Counted from the first letter of the stretch, positions 29,466-39,682 are shown. The stretch is DNA of 64,000 bases from Variovorax paradoxus (GCF_030811855.1 NZ_JAUSRN010000005.1:62001-126000); one strand, 5' to 3'. Program-made: numbers and translations. The notes: generated from the sequence alone by a model not told the origin.

Positions 29466-30608
29466 TCAGGCCCGCGCCGGCTCCGTGGGCATATCGTCCG
29501 CCGGCGGCGGCAGGTCGGCCCCGCGCGTGAAGCGCGCCACTGCGTACATGCCCGCGAAGACCGTGAGCAGCAGCAGGCCGTCTCCCCACCAAGGCCGCGC
29601 CATCTGGTTGTCGCCATAGAAGGCCAGCACCAGCAGCACCGCCACCAGGTGCGCGCAAAACACCGGCAGCGAGGCCGAGCCCATGGCCTCCAGCCAGTGC
29701 AGGCGCGGGATCTTGCGCATGAACCACGGTCCGAAGCGAACCGCCAGAACGCCCAGCGCCACCAGGTTGACGATGCGCAGCGGCCCCAGCTGCCATTTGT
29801 CGAACAGCAGGTTCAGTTCCACGTCGCCACCGAACGGCGCCTGGCCGTTGATGCCGTGGTGGCGCCACCAGAACCCATAGAGCGCAATGGCCAGTGCCGG
29901 CAACCACAGCCAGGCCGGAAAGCGCAGCGGACGCGCCTCGGGCTGGTTGCGGCTGGCGCCCAGGCACAGGCCCGAAAACCACAGGAACTGCCATGCATAG
30001 GTGTTGAAGGCGCCCATTTCGTGGAATGGCACCGGCAGCCCCAGGTGGCGCTGCGCCAGCTCGTAGATCCATTCGCTCAGGCCGAACTGCGCCAGCGCCC
30101 ACAGCGTCGCGCTGGCGCCCATCACCAGCATCCAGCCGTGGCGCATGGCAAAGGCCAGCACCCAGGGGCTCATCAGCATGAAGAAGATGTACATCGGCAA
30201 GATGTCGAGCAGCGGGGGCTCGTAGATGAGCAGCAGGCCGAACAGGAAGCCGGCGCGTGGCTCCGCGAGGTAGTAGGACACCAGGTTCTTCACCGCCGGC
30301 TGGTCGATGTGCAGCCCCAGCGCCGCGATCACGGTAAACAGAAACAGCAGAATCGCCGCCTGGCAGAGATACACCTTGACCACGCGCCGCCAGAACGCCT
30401 GGCGCATCGAGTCGACGCCGCGCACATGGCCGATGCGGCTGTAGACCAGCCCGGCCACGAAGGCCGACAGCAGCACGAAGCCTTCCGCGGCCGAAACAAA
30501 GCCGAAGGGCTGGCCCAGAGGGTCGGTGAGGCGTGTCGGCAAATGGGTAACGGTCATCAGCACGAGCATCAGCCCGCGCAATGCGTCTATTTCCCAGTAG
30601 CGTTTCAT
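29466..30608 (-). CDS. opgC: OpgC-family membrane acyltransferase
   Basis: 380 residues from the ATG at 30606-30608, reading MKRYWEIDALRGLMLVLMTV; the D-x-L-R-G motif at the first membrane segment is the family hallmark. About ten membrane segments. OpgC adds succinyl groups to periplasmic glucans. The osmoregulated glucan synthesis genes opgG/H are not in the window, so the assignment rests on sequence alone; a related acyltransferase of other substrate remains possible. Confidence 0.82.
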   Translation of the reverse strand: MKRYWEIDALRGLMLVLMTVTHLPTRLTDPLGQPFGFVSAAEGFVLLSAFVAGLVYSRIGHVRGVDSMRQAFWRRVVKVYLCQAAILLFLFTVIAALGLHIDQPAVKNLVSYYLAEPRAGFLFGLLLIYEPPLLDILPMYIFFMLMSPWVLAFAMRHGWMLVMGASATLWALAQFGLSEWIYELAQRHLGLPVPFHEMGAFNTYAWQFLWFSGLCLGASRNQPEARPLRFPAWLWLPALAIALYGFWWRHHGINGQAPFGGDVELNLLFDKWQLGPLRIVNLVALGVLAVRFGPWFMRKIPRLHWLEAMGSASLPVFCAHLVAVLLVLAFYGDNQMARPWWGDGLLLLTVFAGMYAVARFTRGADLPPPADDMPTEPARA

Positions 30609-30759
30609 CGGTCGGCGGCGAGGTCTTGGTGGCGGTCCGCGCGGCGCACGCACGACGGTGCCGATTGTATGAAGTCGCGGCGAGGCATATGGCGACTGGC
30701 ACAGCCGAACCGCCTTGCAAATCGGCTACGCTGCGCGTGCTTCAAGGTGGAGAAAAAAA

Positions 30760-33700
30760 TTGAAAAGAACCATTCCAGCATTGCTTCTGGCCGGCAGTGC
30801 CTTTTTTGCCGCGCCGGGCCATGCCCTCCAGATCACCAGCCTGACGCCGCAAGGCGAAGTGGCACGCGTGCGACAGATCGTTGCCAAGTTCGACCAGCCG
30901 GCCGTCAATTTCGGTGACCCGAAGGCGCCCGCGCCGCTCGCGGTGAGCTGCTCCGACGCGCAAGCCGGCAAGGGAACGGGGCGTTGGACCGATGCGAAAG
31001 CCTGGGTCTACGACTTCGAGAACGACCTGCCGCCCGGCGTGCGCTGCACCGTCACGCGCATCCCAACCTTCAAGCCTGCTTCGGGCGGCGAGCTGACTGG
31101 ACCCGATCGCTATCAGTTCAATAGCGGAGGCCCGTTCGTGCGAAATTTCATGCCGGGCAGCTACGAACGAATCGACGAACAGCAGATGTTCGTGCTCGAA
31201 CTCAACGGCGCCGCCACCCTGGAAAGCGTGCGCCAGAACGTCTGGTGCGCGGCCGATGGCGTCGGCGAACGCATCCCCGTCAAACTGCTCGACGGTGAGC
31301 AGCGCGCGGGCCTTCTCAAGGCCTTCGGCCGCGACAAGGACGCCGCCAAGGACCCGCTGCGCTTCATTGCGCTGCAATGCAACCGCACGCTCACGCCCGG
31401 CAGCAAGGTGCAGATCGTCTACGGCAAAGGCGTGGCAACGCCCTCGGGTGTGGCCAACAACGTAGAGCGCCGACTGGGCTTCCAGGTGCGCGAGCCGTTC
31501 GCCGTCTCGTTCAGCTGCGAACGCGAGAACGCGCAGGCCGCCTGCCTGCCGCTGCGGCCGATGCAGCTGCAGTTCAATGCGCCCATCACGCGCAAGCTGG
31601 CCGCGCAGATCCAGCTCAAGGGCGGCAGCAAGACGTTGGCCGCCACGCTCGAGAACGACGGCAGCAAGCCCAGCGAAGACGACGTGGTCAGCTCGGCGAG
31701 CTTCCCGCCGCCGTTCGCGGAAGACACCAAGTTCACCATCGAACTGCCCGCCAAGTTCGAGGACGCATCGGGCCGGCCGCTGGCCTCGCCCGGCACCTTT
31801 CCGCTGAAGGTGGCGACCGGCGCCATGCCGCCGCTGGCCAAGTTCGCGGCCTCGCCTTTCGGTGTGGTCGAGCGGCTGGCCGAACCCGGTACCCCGGCCA
31901 TGATGCCGGTGACCGTGCGCCGCGTGGAGCCCGCACTCATGGTGCAGGCGCTCACGCCCGGCAAGGTCAGCGACATGAACCCCAAGACCGATGCTGAAAT
32001 CATCGCGTGGTTTCGCAAGGTGCGCCGCTACGACAACTACACCATCTCGCGCGAACAGGCGCGCAAGGACATCAACGGCACGCTGCCGCCTGTCATCGAC
32101 AAGGACGACCGCACCAGCCTGCAGACCCGCATGTTGTCCCTGCTTGCAGGCCAACCCGGCGTGAAGGCGCTCGACATGCCCAAGGCCGAGAGCGGCGATC
32201 CGCGGCCCTTCGAAGTCATCGGCATTCCGCTCACGCCCGGTTTCCACGTGCTCGAGATCGCTTCGCAGAAGCTGGGCGACGCGCTGCTCGACGAGCGCTA
32301 CGGCGCGAGCCGCACGATGTACGTGCGCACCACGGCGCTGGCCACCAACCTGGCGGTGCACTTCAAGCTTGGCCGCGAGAACTCGATGGCCTGGGTCACC
32401 ACGCTCGACAAGGGCAAGGTGGTGCCGAACGCCGAGGTGCGCGTGTCCGGCTGCGACGGCAAGGCCGTGGCCAGCGGCACCACCGATGCCCGGGGCATCG
32501 TCACCCTGGCAGGCATCTCGCCCGAGGCGCCCAGCTGCAACGGCCCGGACGAATACAACAGCGGCGCATGGTTCGTCAGCGCCCGCGCCAAGGACGACAA
32601 GGGCGTCGAGGACCTCGCCTTCACCTGGAGCGACTGGCAGCGTGGCATCGAGCCCTGGCGCTTCAACGTGCCCACCAACCTGCAGCCCGAGCCCGACCGC
32701 GTGGCGCACACCATCTTCGACCGCACCTTGCTGCGCGCCGGCGAAACGGTGTCGATGAAGCACCTGATCCGCACCCAGACCAGCAAGGGGTTCGGCCTGC
32801 CCGAGAACCGGCCCGACACGCTGGTGGTGACCCACACCGGCAGCGGCCAGCGCTTCACGCAGCCTCTGGCCTGGCGCAAGACGCCGACTGGCGGCCTGAG
32901 CGCGGAGAACACCTTTGCCATACCGCCGGCCGCCAAGCTCGGCGTGTACGAAGTGATGCTGCGCACCGGCAAGGGCAAGGACGCCGACAGCGGCGACTCC
33001 GAAGGCGACGGCGACGAGAGCGGCCGCAATCGCAGCTTCTCCACCGGCCAGTTCCGCGTCGAGGAATTCCGCCTGCCCGTGCTCGAAGGCCGCATTGCCC
33101 CCACCGACAAGAAGCCGCTGGTGAACGTGCTCTCGGTGCCGGCCGACGTGCAGATCAACTACGTGGCCGGAGGCGGCGCCGCCAACCTGCCGGTGCGCGT
33201 GTCGGCCATGGTGCGCGGCAAGAGCCTGAGCTTTGCCGACCATGACGCCTTCAGCTTCAACCCGCCGCGCGTACAGGCCGAGGGCGCGCAGGCGGCCGCC
33301 GCTGAGACAGCAGGCGGCGAAGAAGACATCAACAGCGCCAGCGACACCCGCGTGATTGCCGATAAGCTGCCCCTCACGCTCAACAAGGACGGCGCCGGCA
33401 AGGTCACGATCGACAAGGTGCCCAAGGTCAAGGCCGCGCGCGAGCTGCTGCTCGAGGCCACCTATGCCGATCCGAACGGCGAGGTGCAGACCATCCGCAG
33501 CACGCAGACGCTGTGGCCCGCGTCGGTCATTGCAGGCATCAAGACCGAAGGCTGGGTCTCGACGAGCCAGAAGCTCAAGTACCAGGCGCTCGCGCTCGAC
33601 CTTTCGGGCAAGCCCCAGGCCGGCGTCACGCTCAACGTGCGCGCCGTGGCGCGCATCACCACCACCAGCCGCAAGCGCATGGTGGGCGGTTTCTACACCT

Positions 33701-36700
33701 ACGACAACAAGACGGAGACCAAGGACATCGGCACCGTCTGCAGCGGCAAGAGCGATGCACGCGGCCTGCTGCTGTGCGAGTCCGAGCTGAAGGAGCCCGG
33801 CGAGGTCGAGCTGGTGGCCAGCGCCACCGACAGCGAAGGCCGCGACAGCCGCGCCGCCAGCTCGGTGTACGTCACCAAGCAGGGCGAACTCTGGTTTGGC
33901 GGCGAGGACAACGACCGCATCGACGTGCTGCCCGAGAAGAAGAGCTACCAGCCCGGTGAGACGGCCAAGTTCCAGGTGCGCAGCCCGTTCCGCTTTGCCA
34001 CCGCGCTGGTATCGGTCGAACGCGAAGGCATCATCGAGACCCAGGTGGTGCAGCTCGACGGCAAGGACCCGACCGTGAGCCTGCAGGTCAAGCCCGAGTG
34101 GGGACCGAACGCCTACGTGAGCGTGCTCGCGCTGCGCGGCCGCCTGCGAGAAGTGCCGTGGTACAGCTTCTTCACCTGGGGCTTCAAGGCACCGCGCGAG
34201 TGGTGGACCGCCTTCTGGTACGAAGGCAAGGAATACGTCGCGCCCACTGCAATGGTCGACCTGAGCAAGCCCGCCTACCGCCTCGGCATGGCCGAGATTC
34301 GCGTCGGCACTCGCGCGCACCAGATCGACGTGACCGTGACCAGCGACAAGCCCAGCTACCCGGTGCGCAGCAAGGCGCAGATCACCATCTCCGCCAAGCT
34401 GCCCGACGGCAAGCCTGCGGCCGGTGCCGAAGTGGCGTTGGCCGCGGTTGACCAGGCCCTGCTAGAGCTGATGCCCAACGACAGCTGGAACCTGCTCAAC
34501 GCCATGCTGCAACGGCGCAGCTGGGGCGTCTCCACCTCCACCGCGCAGATGGAAATCGTCGGCCGACGCCATTACGGGCGCAAGGCCGTGCCCGCGGGCG
34601 GCGGCGGCGGCAAGGGGCAGACGCGCGAGCTGCTCGACACGCTGCTGCTGTGGAACCCGAAGGTGGTGCTCGACGCCAACGGCCAGGCCGTGGTGACGGT
34701 GCCGCTCAACGACGCGCTCACCACTTTCAAGATCGTGGCCGTGGCCGATTCGGGCACCAGCCTCTTCGGCACCGGCCAGGCCAGCATCCAGGCCACGCAA
34801 GACTTGCAGATCATCAGCGGCCTGCCGCCGCTGGTGCGCGAGGACGACCAGTTCCGCGCCCAGATCACGCTGCGCAACACCACGCAAAAACCCATGAAGG
34901 TGGAAGCCACGCCGCGCGCCACGCTGCTCACACTGGAGACGCAGACGGTGGACATCCCGGCCGGCGAAGCGCGTGAAGTCGCATGGACCGTGACCGCACC
35001 CGCGCAGCTCGCGCAGACGCGTGCCGAAGCCATCCTGTGGGAGATCGAGGCGAAAGACACGCTCGGCGGCGCACGCGATGCGCTCAAGGTGCGCCAGCGC
35101 ATCGTGCCCTCGGTGCCGCTCACGGTGCAGCAGGCCACGCTGGTGCAGGTCGATGGCCCCTTCACGCTCGACGTGGCACCGCCCGCCGACGCCCTGCCCG
35201 GCCGCGGCGGCCTGAAGCTTTCTCTGCAACCCAAGCTCGCCGAAGGCCTGCCGGGCGTGCGCGACTGGTTCGCCAACTACCCCTTCGCCTGCCTCGAACA
35301 GAAGACCAGCAAGTCGGTCGGCCTGCGGGACGCGAAGATGTGGCAGGGCGTGCTGGCCCAGCTGCCGACCTACCTGGACAGCGACGGCCTGGCCAGCTAC
35401 TTTCCGCCGCGCGACGGCGAGTCCAACCGCGGCAGCGACATCCTGACCTCCTACCTGCTCGCGGCAACGCATGAGGCGGCGGCGCTGAACCCGGCCTTTG
35501 CGCTGCCCGACGAAGCGCGCGCGCCAATGGAATCCGGCCTCATCGCTTTTGTCGAAGGCCGCATCCAGCGCGAGTTCTGGAGCCCGCGCAAGGACCTGGA
35601 CGTGCGCAAGCTCGCCGCGCTCGAGGCCCTGTCGCGCTACGGCACGGCCAAGGGCAGCATGCTCGGCAGCATCACCATTGCGCCGAACCAGTGGCCCACC
35701 GGCGCCGTGATCGACTGGCTCAACATCCTGAAGCGCGTGCAGGACGTGCCGCAACGCCAGCAGCGGCTGGATGAAGCCAACAACGTGCTAAAGGCGCGCC
35801 TGTCGTACCAGGGCACCAAGCTGGTCTTCAGCACCGAGCAGGATGACTACTGGTGGTGGCTCATGACCAACGGCGACGTCAACACCGCGCGGCTCCTGCT
35901 CAGCGTAATGGACGATCCGGCCTGGAAGGACGATATCGGCAAGCTGGCCAACGGCTTCATCGGACGCCAGCAGAACGGCGCCTGGCACACCACCACCGCC
36001 AACCTGTGGGGCGGGCTCGCACTCGAAAAGTTCTCCAAGGTGTTCGAAAGCACGCCGGTGGCCGGCGTCACCGCCGCCACGCTGGGTGCCGTGAAGGCCC
36101 AGGTCGACTGGCGCAACGTCACGCGCGTGAAGACCACCGACGCGGCCGGTGCACCGAACCAGGCCACTTTCTATGGCGCGCCTGCTTCGCCGGGCAACCT
36201 GAAGAACAACACCATGTTCATGCCCTGGGCTGCATCACCCACCGGCGCACCGGTGCGCGACACTCTGCTTGTCACCCAGCAAGGCACCGGCAAGCCATGG
36301 CTCACGATGCAGTCGATTGCCGCAGTGCAGTTGAAGGCGCCGTTCGCTGCGGGATATGCCATCAAGAAGACCATCACGCCGGTCGAGCAGGCCACGGCGG
36401 GCAAGTACACACGCGGCGACGTGCTGCGCGTGACCGTCGAGGTGAACGCCAGCGCGGACATGACCTGGGTCGTGGTGAGCGACCCGATTCCGGGCGGCGC
36501 CACCATCCTGGGCAGCGGCCTGGGCCGCGACTCGCAGATTGCCACGCAAGGCGAAAAGAAGTCGGGCGCCGGCTGGCCGGCGTTCGAGGAGCGCAGCTTC
36601 GAGGCCTTCCGCAGCTACTACGAATACCTGCCCAAGGGTGTGGTCAAGGTCGAGTACACCGTGCGTCTGAACAACGTGGGCGACTTCGCGCTGCCGCCGA

Positions 36701-36780
36701 GCCGCGTCGAGGCGATGTATGCGCCGGAGATGTTCGGCGAGACGCCGAATGCGCGCGTGAAGGTGGAAGCTGCGAAGTAA
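30760..36780 (+). CDS. Alpha-2-macroglobulin family protein with thioester
   Basis: 2006 residues. The start is judged to be the TTG at 30760, preceded by AAGGTGGAG with a seven-base spacer. It gives the signal peptide MKRTIPALLLAGSAFFAAPG. Macroglobulin beta-domains fill the N-terminal two thirds, and the reactive thioester motif CLEQ is at residues 1511-1514 within the helical domain. It is of the large YfhM-like type, thought to trap foreign proteases in the periplasm. A linker rich in Asp, Gly and Ser (about residues 740-765) may be a bait-like region. Its usual partner pbpC lies 11.5 kb downstream rather than adjacent. Confidence 0.93.
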   Translation: MKRTIPALLLAGSAFFAAPGHALQITSLTPQGEVARVRQIVAKFDQPAVNFGDPKAPAPLAVSCSDAQAGKGTGRWTDAKAWVYDFENDLPPGVRCTVTRIPTFKPASGGELTGPDRYQFNSGGPFVRNFMPGSYERIDEQQMFVLELNGAATLESVRQNVWCAADGVGERIPVKLLDGEQRAGLLKAFGRDKDAAKDPLRFIALQCNRTLTPGSKVQIVYGKGVATPSGVANNVERRLGFQVREPFAVSFSCERENAQAACLPLRPMQLQFNAPITRKLAAQIQLKGGSKTLAATLENDGSKPSEDDVVSSASFPPPFAEDTKFTIELPAKFEDASGRPLASPGTFPLKVATGAMPPLAKFAASPFGVVERLAEPGTPAMMPVTVRRVEPALMVQALTPGKVSDMNPKTDAEIIAWFRKVRRYDNYTISREQARKDINGTLPPVIDKDDRTSLQTRMLSLLAGQPGVKALDMPKAESGDPRPFEVIGIPLTPGFHVLEIASQKLGDALLDERYGASRTMYVRTTALATNLAVHFKLGRENSMAWVTTLDKGKVVPNAEVRVSGCDGKAVASGTTDARGIVTLAGISPEAPSCNGPDEYNSGAWFVSARAKDDKGVEDLAFTWSDWQRGIEPWRFNVPTNLQPEPDRVAHTIFDRTLLRAGETVSMKHLIRTQTSKGFGLPENRPDTLVVTHTGSGQRFTQPLAWRKTPTGGLSAENTFAIPPAAKLGVYEVMLRTGKGKDADSGDSEGDGDESGRNRSFSTGQFRVEEFRLPVLEGRIAPTDKKPLVNVLSVPADVQINYVAGGGAANLPVRVSAMVRGKSLSFADHDAFSFNPPRVQAEGAQAAAAETAGGEEDINSASDTRVIADKLPLTLNKDGAGKVTIDKVPKVKAARELLLEATYADPNGEVQTIRSTQTLWPASVIAGIKTEGWVSTSQKLKYQALALDLSGKPQAGVTLNVRAVARITTTSRKRMVGGFYTYDNKTETKDIGTVCSGKSDARGLLLCESELKEPGEVELVASATDSEGRDSRAASSVYVTKQGELWFGGEDNDRIDVLPEKKSYQPGETAKFQVRSPFRFATALVSVEREGIIETQVVQLDGKDPTVSLQVKPEWGPNAYVSVLALRGRLREVPWYSFFTWGFKAPREWWTAFWYEGKEYVAPTAMVDLSKPAYRLGMAEIRVGTRAHQIDVTVTSDKPSYPVRSKAQITISAKLPDGKPAAGAEVALAAVDQALLELMPNDSWNLLNAMLQRRSWGVSTSTAQMEIVGRRHYGRKAVPAGGGGGKGQTRELLDTLLLWNPKVVLDANGQAVVTVPLNDALTTFKIVAVADSGTSLFGTGQASIQATQDLQIISGLPPLVREDDQFRAQITLRNTTQKPMKVEATPRATLLTLETQTVDIPAGEAREVAWTVTAPAQLAQTRAEAILWEIEAKDTLGGARDALKVRQRIVPSVPLTVQQATLVQVDGPFTLDVAPPADALPGRGGLKLSLQPKLAEGLPGVRDWFANYPFACLEQKTSKSVGLRDAKMWQGVLAQLPTYLDSDGLASYFPPRDGESNRGSDILTSYLLAATHEAAALNPAFALPDEARAPMESGLIAFVEGRIQREFWSPRKDLDVRKLAALEALSRYGTAKGSMLGSITIAPNQWPTGAVIDWLNILKRVQDVPQRQQRLDEANNVLKARLSYQGTKLVFSTEQDDYWWWLMTNGDVNTARLLLSVMDDPAWKDDIGKLANGFIGRQQNGAWHTTTANLWGGLALEKFSKVFESTPVAGVTAATLGAVKAQVDWRNVTRVKTTDAAGAPNQATFYGAPASPGNLKNNTMFMPWAASPTGAPVRDTLLVTQQGTGKPWLTMQSIAAVQLKAPFAAGYAIKKTITPVEQATAGKYTRGDVLRVTVEVNASADMTWVVVSDPIPGGATILGSGLGRDSQIATQGEKKSGAGWPAFEERSFEAFRSYYEYLPKGVVKVEYTVRLNNVGDFALPPSRVEAMYAPEMFGETPNARVKVEAAK

Positions 36781-36786
36781 GGCTTG

Positions 36787-36816
36787 GCGGGGGTTGCTTT
36801 TCTATGCAGCCCCCGC
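36787..36816. terminator. Hairpin between convergent genes
   Basis: GCGGGGGTTGC, loop TTTTCTAT, GCAGCCCCCGC: eleven pairs with one G-U. It lies between the alpha-2-macroglobulin stop and the end of the macro-domain gene, overlapping the latter's last codons. There is no T-run outside the stem. Confidence 0.5.
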
Positions 36817-37323
36817 TGTCGCAAGCGCCCGTTGGTACACGGCAAGGTTCTCATCCGAGAAGCAGCAGAACGTGACCTCCTGCACGCTTGTGCCTGCCGC
36901 CAGCGCCGACTGAACCGTGGCCACCGCGATGGGCGCTGCGAGTTCGATCGGGTAGCCGTAGATGCCCGTGCTGATCGATGGAAACGCGACCGTCCGTGCG
37001 CCGCACTGCGCTGCGATTTCCATCGACTTCCAATAGCACGATGCGAGCATTTCGGGCTCGCCATTCGAGCCGCCGCGCCAGAACGGCCCGACGGTGTGAA
37101 TGACGAACCGGGCCGGAAGCCGATAGCCCTTGGTCAGCTTGGCGTCGCCGGTCTTGCAACCCCCCAGCAGGCGGCACTCATGCACGAGCTCGGGTCCGGC
37201 CGCGCGATGGATGGCGCCATCGACGCCGCCACCGCCCAGCAGCGAAGAATTTGCCGCATTGACGATCGCATCGACCCTCAGCGTGGTGATGTCGCCGCGA
37301 ATGGCACGAAGAGCTTTCTGCAT
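36802..37323 (-). CDS. Macro domain protein (O-acetyl-ADP-ribose deacetylase-like)
   Basis: 173 residues, a single macro domain. The ADP-ribose-binding motifs are [19 protein letters not shown] (about residues 10-28), [14 protein letters not shown] and [12 protein letters not shown]. The best match is the YmdB type, which removes the acetyl group from O-acetyl-ADP-ribose or ADP-ribose from proteins. The ATG at 37321-37323 is chosen; six further residues from an upstream GTG are possible. It lies 21 bases after the pectate-lyase-like gene and may be read from the same transcript. Confidence 0.92.
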   Translation of the reverse strand: MQKALRAIRGDITTLRVDAIVNAANSSLLGGGGVDGAIHRAAGPELVHECRLLGGCKTGDAKLTKGYRLPARFVIHTVGPFWRGGSNGEPEMLASCYWKSMEIAAQCGARTVAFPSISTGIYGYPIELAAPIAVATVQSALAAGTSVQEVTFCCFSDENLAVYQRALATAGAA

Positions 37324-37344
37324 GGTGTGGCCCCTAGGCACGGA

Positions 37345-39165
37345 TCAGACCACAGGCGCGGTGAACGCGATGAGCTTGCCCATGTTGCTGACGAAGCTCG
37401 CCACCGTGATCCCCTGCGGCTGCTCCTTCTTCACGTAAGGCTCGATCAGCGGCGGGTCCGCCGGATCGTAGGGCGAGGTGTCGAATACATCGCCCACGTG
37501 CTTGCTGCGATAGGCATCGCCCGTGTACGGCGTGGTGGGCCCATCGCCCTTGTAGGGGTTGGTCACGGCCGACAGCGGCGTGAGCCAGTAGCCCTTCGGG
37601 TCGAGCTTGTCCATTACCGCCACCGCATCCGTCGCGGTCACGGTAGGGCTGGTCATCACGCGGTCGGCGAACAGGTCGGCAAAGTCCACCTCGCGTAGCG
37701 AGAAGTACTTTGGCAGCGGCCTTTGCTCTCCGTGCAGCAGCGGAGACGCCGCAACCATCTGCTGGATGGCGGCGTCGCTCATGCCGTTGAGCTGGGCGTA
37801 GGTCTGGCGCATGCCCGCGATGTCGATGCTGCGGCCCGCCGAGTAGTGGCTCGGCGTGGCGCGATGGTCATGGTCGACGTAGTAGGCGCCGTTGTGGATG
37901 TTCGAGCCGTAGCGGTGCACGAAGCGCGGCTGGTTGGTGCCGAGCTCCACGAAGGTGGGATGCGTGCGCCCCTTGAGCAGCGGGTTCTCCGCGATCATGG
38001 TGTCGGTGAGCTTGCAGCTGTCCAGCCAGTCGAGCGCCTCCGGCACGCGTGCCAGGTAGCCGCGATCGCCCGTGAGGCGGAAATAGTTGAACAGCTGCTG
38101 CACGTTGGTCTGCGTGGTGTGCGTGGCAAGCGATCTCGGCTCGTAGCTGCGCGCGCCGGCGGGCTCCCCGGCCAGGCGGCCGTTCTGGTCCGTCGCTAAG
38201 TGCTGCAAGCCCCAGCCGGCCTGCGGCCCCGGCTGCTGCATGCGGCGCAGGCAGTCCATCGCGCGGGTGATGTACGGCACCAGGCTCTGGTCGCCGAGGG
38301 CCACCACGCACATCAGCAGGAACTTGATGTTCTCGCCCGCCACGTCGTCGTTGAAGGTGACGTGGCGCGTGTAGTCGCCGTCCTCCATGCCCGCCGTGGC
38401 GCCCGCGGGAAGCTGCTGCGGATTGGGCAGGGGCATCGACGAGATCGCATCGGGCGACGGCGGATAGCGCTGCGGCCAGCCGCCTTCGGCCACTCCGCCG
38501 ACGAACTGCGCCTGCGTGACGAAGCCGATGGCTTTTTGCAGCGCCGCCAAAAAGCGCTGATCTTTCTTCTCCAGATACATGCGTAGCATGAACTGCGACG
38601 ACACCGCCGTGCCCGCGTCGTCGAAGGTGGCGTTGCCGTAGTAGTGCTGGAACTCTTCGAGCCGCCAGCCGTTGGCGCCCACGGTGGCGTACCAGTCGCG
38701 CAGCGACGTTTCGCCGGCAAAGTCGTGGATGTAGTTCCAGCCGCCCGAGGGGTGCTGCGCCTCGATGAGCGCGAGCCCCGTGCGCTCGGCGGCGTTGTAG
38801 AAGAGTTCGTCGCCCGTCGCGTGATACGCGTCGAGCATGCAGTGCCCCGCGGTCGGCGTGCCGGGCGGCTGGATCCAGCACATGGTGCGGCGCGCCTCCA
38901 TCTCGCCCCAGATGGTCGAGAAGTCCGGCATGTAGGCCCATACGTAGCCGCCGCGGTACGACACCGTTTCGTCCATGAAGCCGGCGGCGCGGCGCATCGC
39001 CTTGCGCGCCAGCACCTCGGTGCTTGGCGGCTGTTCCGGGGCTGGAGCCGGGGCCGGCGGGGGAACGGGGAACGGGGGAAAGGTGGGGCCATCTCCGCCG
39101 CCGCCTCCGCATGCGCTCAGCGCCAGCGGAGAAAGGGTCGAGATGACGAAGTTCCTGCGTTTCAT
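37345..39165 (-). CDS. Pectate-lyase-like lipoprotein (PL10-type)
   Basis: 606 residues. The lipobox LSPLALSACGGG puts the lipidated Cys near residue 19, followed by a Gly then Pro-rich linker (20-50). The catalytic region shows HPSGGWNYIHDFAGE, EGGWPQRYPPSPDA and FVELGTNQPRFVHRYGSN, resembling the polysaccharide lyase 10 (alpha/alpha toroid) family that cleaves polygalacturonate. C-terminal residues differ from typical PL10, so the substrate could be another uronate polymer. The upstream region carries three palindromes. Confidence 0.78.
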   Translation of the reverse strand: MKRRNFVISTLSPLALSACGGGGGDGPTFPPFPVPPPAPAPAPEQPPSTEVLARKAMRRAAGFMDETVSYRGGYVWAYMPDFSTIWGEMEARRTMCWIQPPGTPTAGHCMLDAYHATGDELFYNAAERTGLALIEAQHPSGGWNYIHDFAGETSLRDWYATVGANGWRLEEFQHYYGNATFDDAGTAVSSQFMLRMYLEKKDQRFLAALQKAIGFVTQAQFVGGVAEGGWPQRYPPSPDAISSMPLPNPQQLPAGATAGMEDGDYTRHVTFNDDVAGENIKFLLMCVVALGDQSLVPYITRAMDCLRRMQQPGPQAGWGLQHLATDQNGRLAGEPAGARSYEPRSLATHTTQTNVQQLFNYFRLTGDRGYLARVPEALDWLDSCKLTDTMIAENPLLKGRTHPTFVELGTNQPRFVHRYGSNIHNGAYYVDHDHRATPSHYSAGRSIDIAGMRQTYAQLNGMSDAAIQQMVAASPLLHGEQRPLPKYFSLREVDFADLFADRVMTSPTVTATDAVAVMDKLDPKGYWLTPLSAVTNPYKGDGPTTPYTGDAYRSKHVGDVFDTSPYDPADPPLIEPYVKKEQPQGITVASFVSNMGKLIAFTAPVV

Positions 39166-39212
39166 CTTTTGTCTCCAGTTGTAGAGCGGTTCAGCCGCTT
39201 TGGTACTTTTCA

Positions 39213-39287
39213 ACTCATACGATGTCCGATGAGTCACTGGAAATTCTGCCATTTCTGGCAGATCTAGCTTCAAGTTGTACGACAACT
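39213..39287 (-). promoter_or_regulatory. Three palindromes upstream of the pectate-lyase-like gene
   Basis: Seen in the 213 bases before the gene. (1) AGTTGTACGACAACT at 39273-39287, which fits the T-N-G-T-N3-A-C-N-A pattern of FadR-subfamily GntR regulators. (2) CTGCCA/TGGCAG with a four-base loop at 39246-39261. (3) ACTCAT/ATGAGT with ten bases between, at 39213-39234. They lie 48-122 bases before the ATG, where a promoter and operator would be expected. The regulator gene is not in the window. Confidence 0.55.
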
Positions 39288-39340
39288 AAAGATGCAAGAT
39301 GGGCTGCTTTTTTGTATGCAAATGTTTTGTAGGAAGGAGT

Positions 39341-39358
39341 CCGGGGCGTGCGCCCCGG
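39341..39358 (-). terminator. Hairpin after the DUF3297 gene
   Basis: CCGGGGCG, loop TG, CGCCCCGG: a perfect 8-base-pair stem about 20 bases beyond the stop, without a clean T-run. A shorter AGGCC/GGCCT hairpin lies just before it. Confidence 0.4.
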
Positions 39359-39378
39359 AAGGGGCAGGCCAAAGAGGC

Positions 39379-39627
39379 CTAGCGGTAGAACGCTTCGACC
39401 CGGCCCTTCAGCTTGATCAAGAGCGGCTTGCCCTTGCGGTCCACCGTCTTGCCCGCGGGCACCTTGATCCAGCCTTCGCTGATGCAGTATTCCTCCACGT
39501 CGAGGCGTTCCTTGTCGTTGAAACGAATGCCGACGTCGTGCTCGAAAACGGCCGCCACGTGATGCGGGCTGCGCGGGTCGCAGGAGAGGTGGTCGGGAAG
39601 AGGCGGGAGAGGAGTGGCTTCTGTCAT
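39379..39627 (-). CDS. DUF3297 family protein
   Basis: 82 residues from the ATG at 39625-39627. It contains HLSCDPRSPHHVAAVFEHDV, GIRFNDKERLDVEEYCISEG and a basic C-terminus, matching the small conserved DUF3297 family of unknown function found across Proteobacteria. It follows the RNase HI-like gene by 55 bases on the same strand. Confidence 0.85.
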   Translation of the reverse strand: MTEATPLPPLPDHLSCDPRSPHHVAAVFEHDVGIRFNDKERLDVEEYCISEGWIKVPAGKTVDRKGKPLLIKLKGRVEAFYR

Positions 39628-39682
39628 GACGCGGATGATATGGCGTCTCTCCGAAGCCCCGGCCGACGCCCTGCGCCAGCAG

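Noticed and set aside
30742..34320. A 1192-codon open frame antisense to the alpha-2-macroglobulin gene
   Set aside because: His/Arg/Leu-rich composition typical of GC-rich shadow frames; the sense protein has a signal peptide and thioester.
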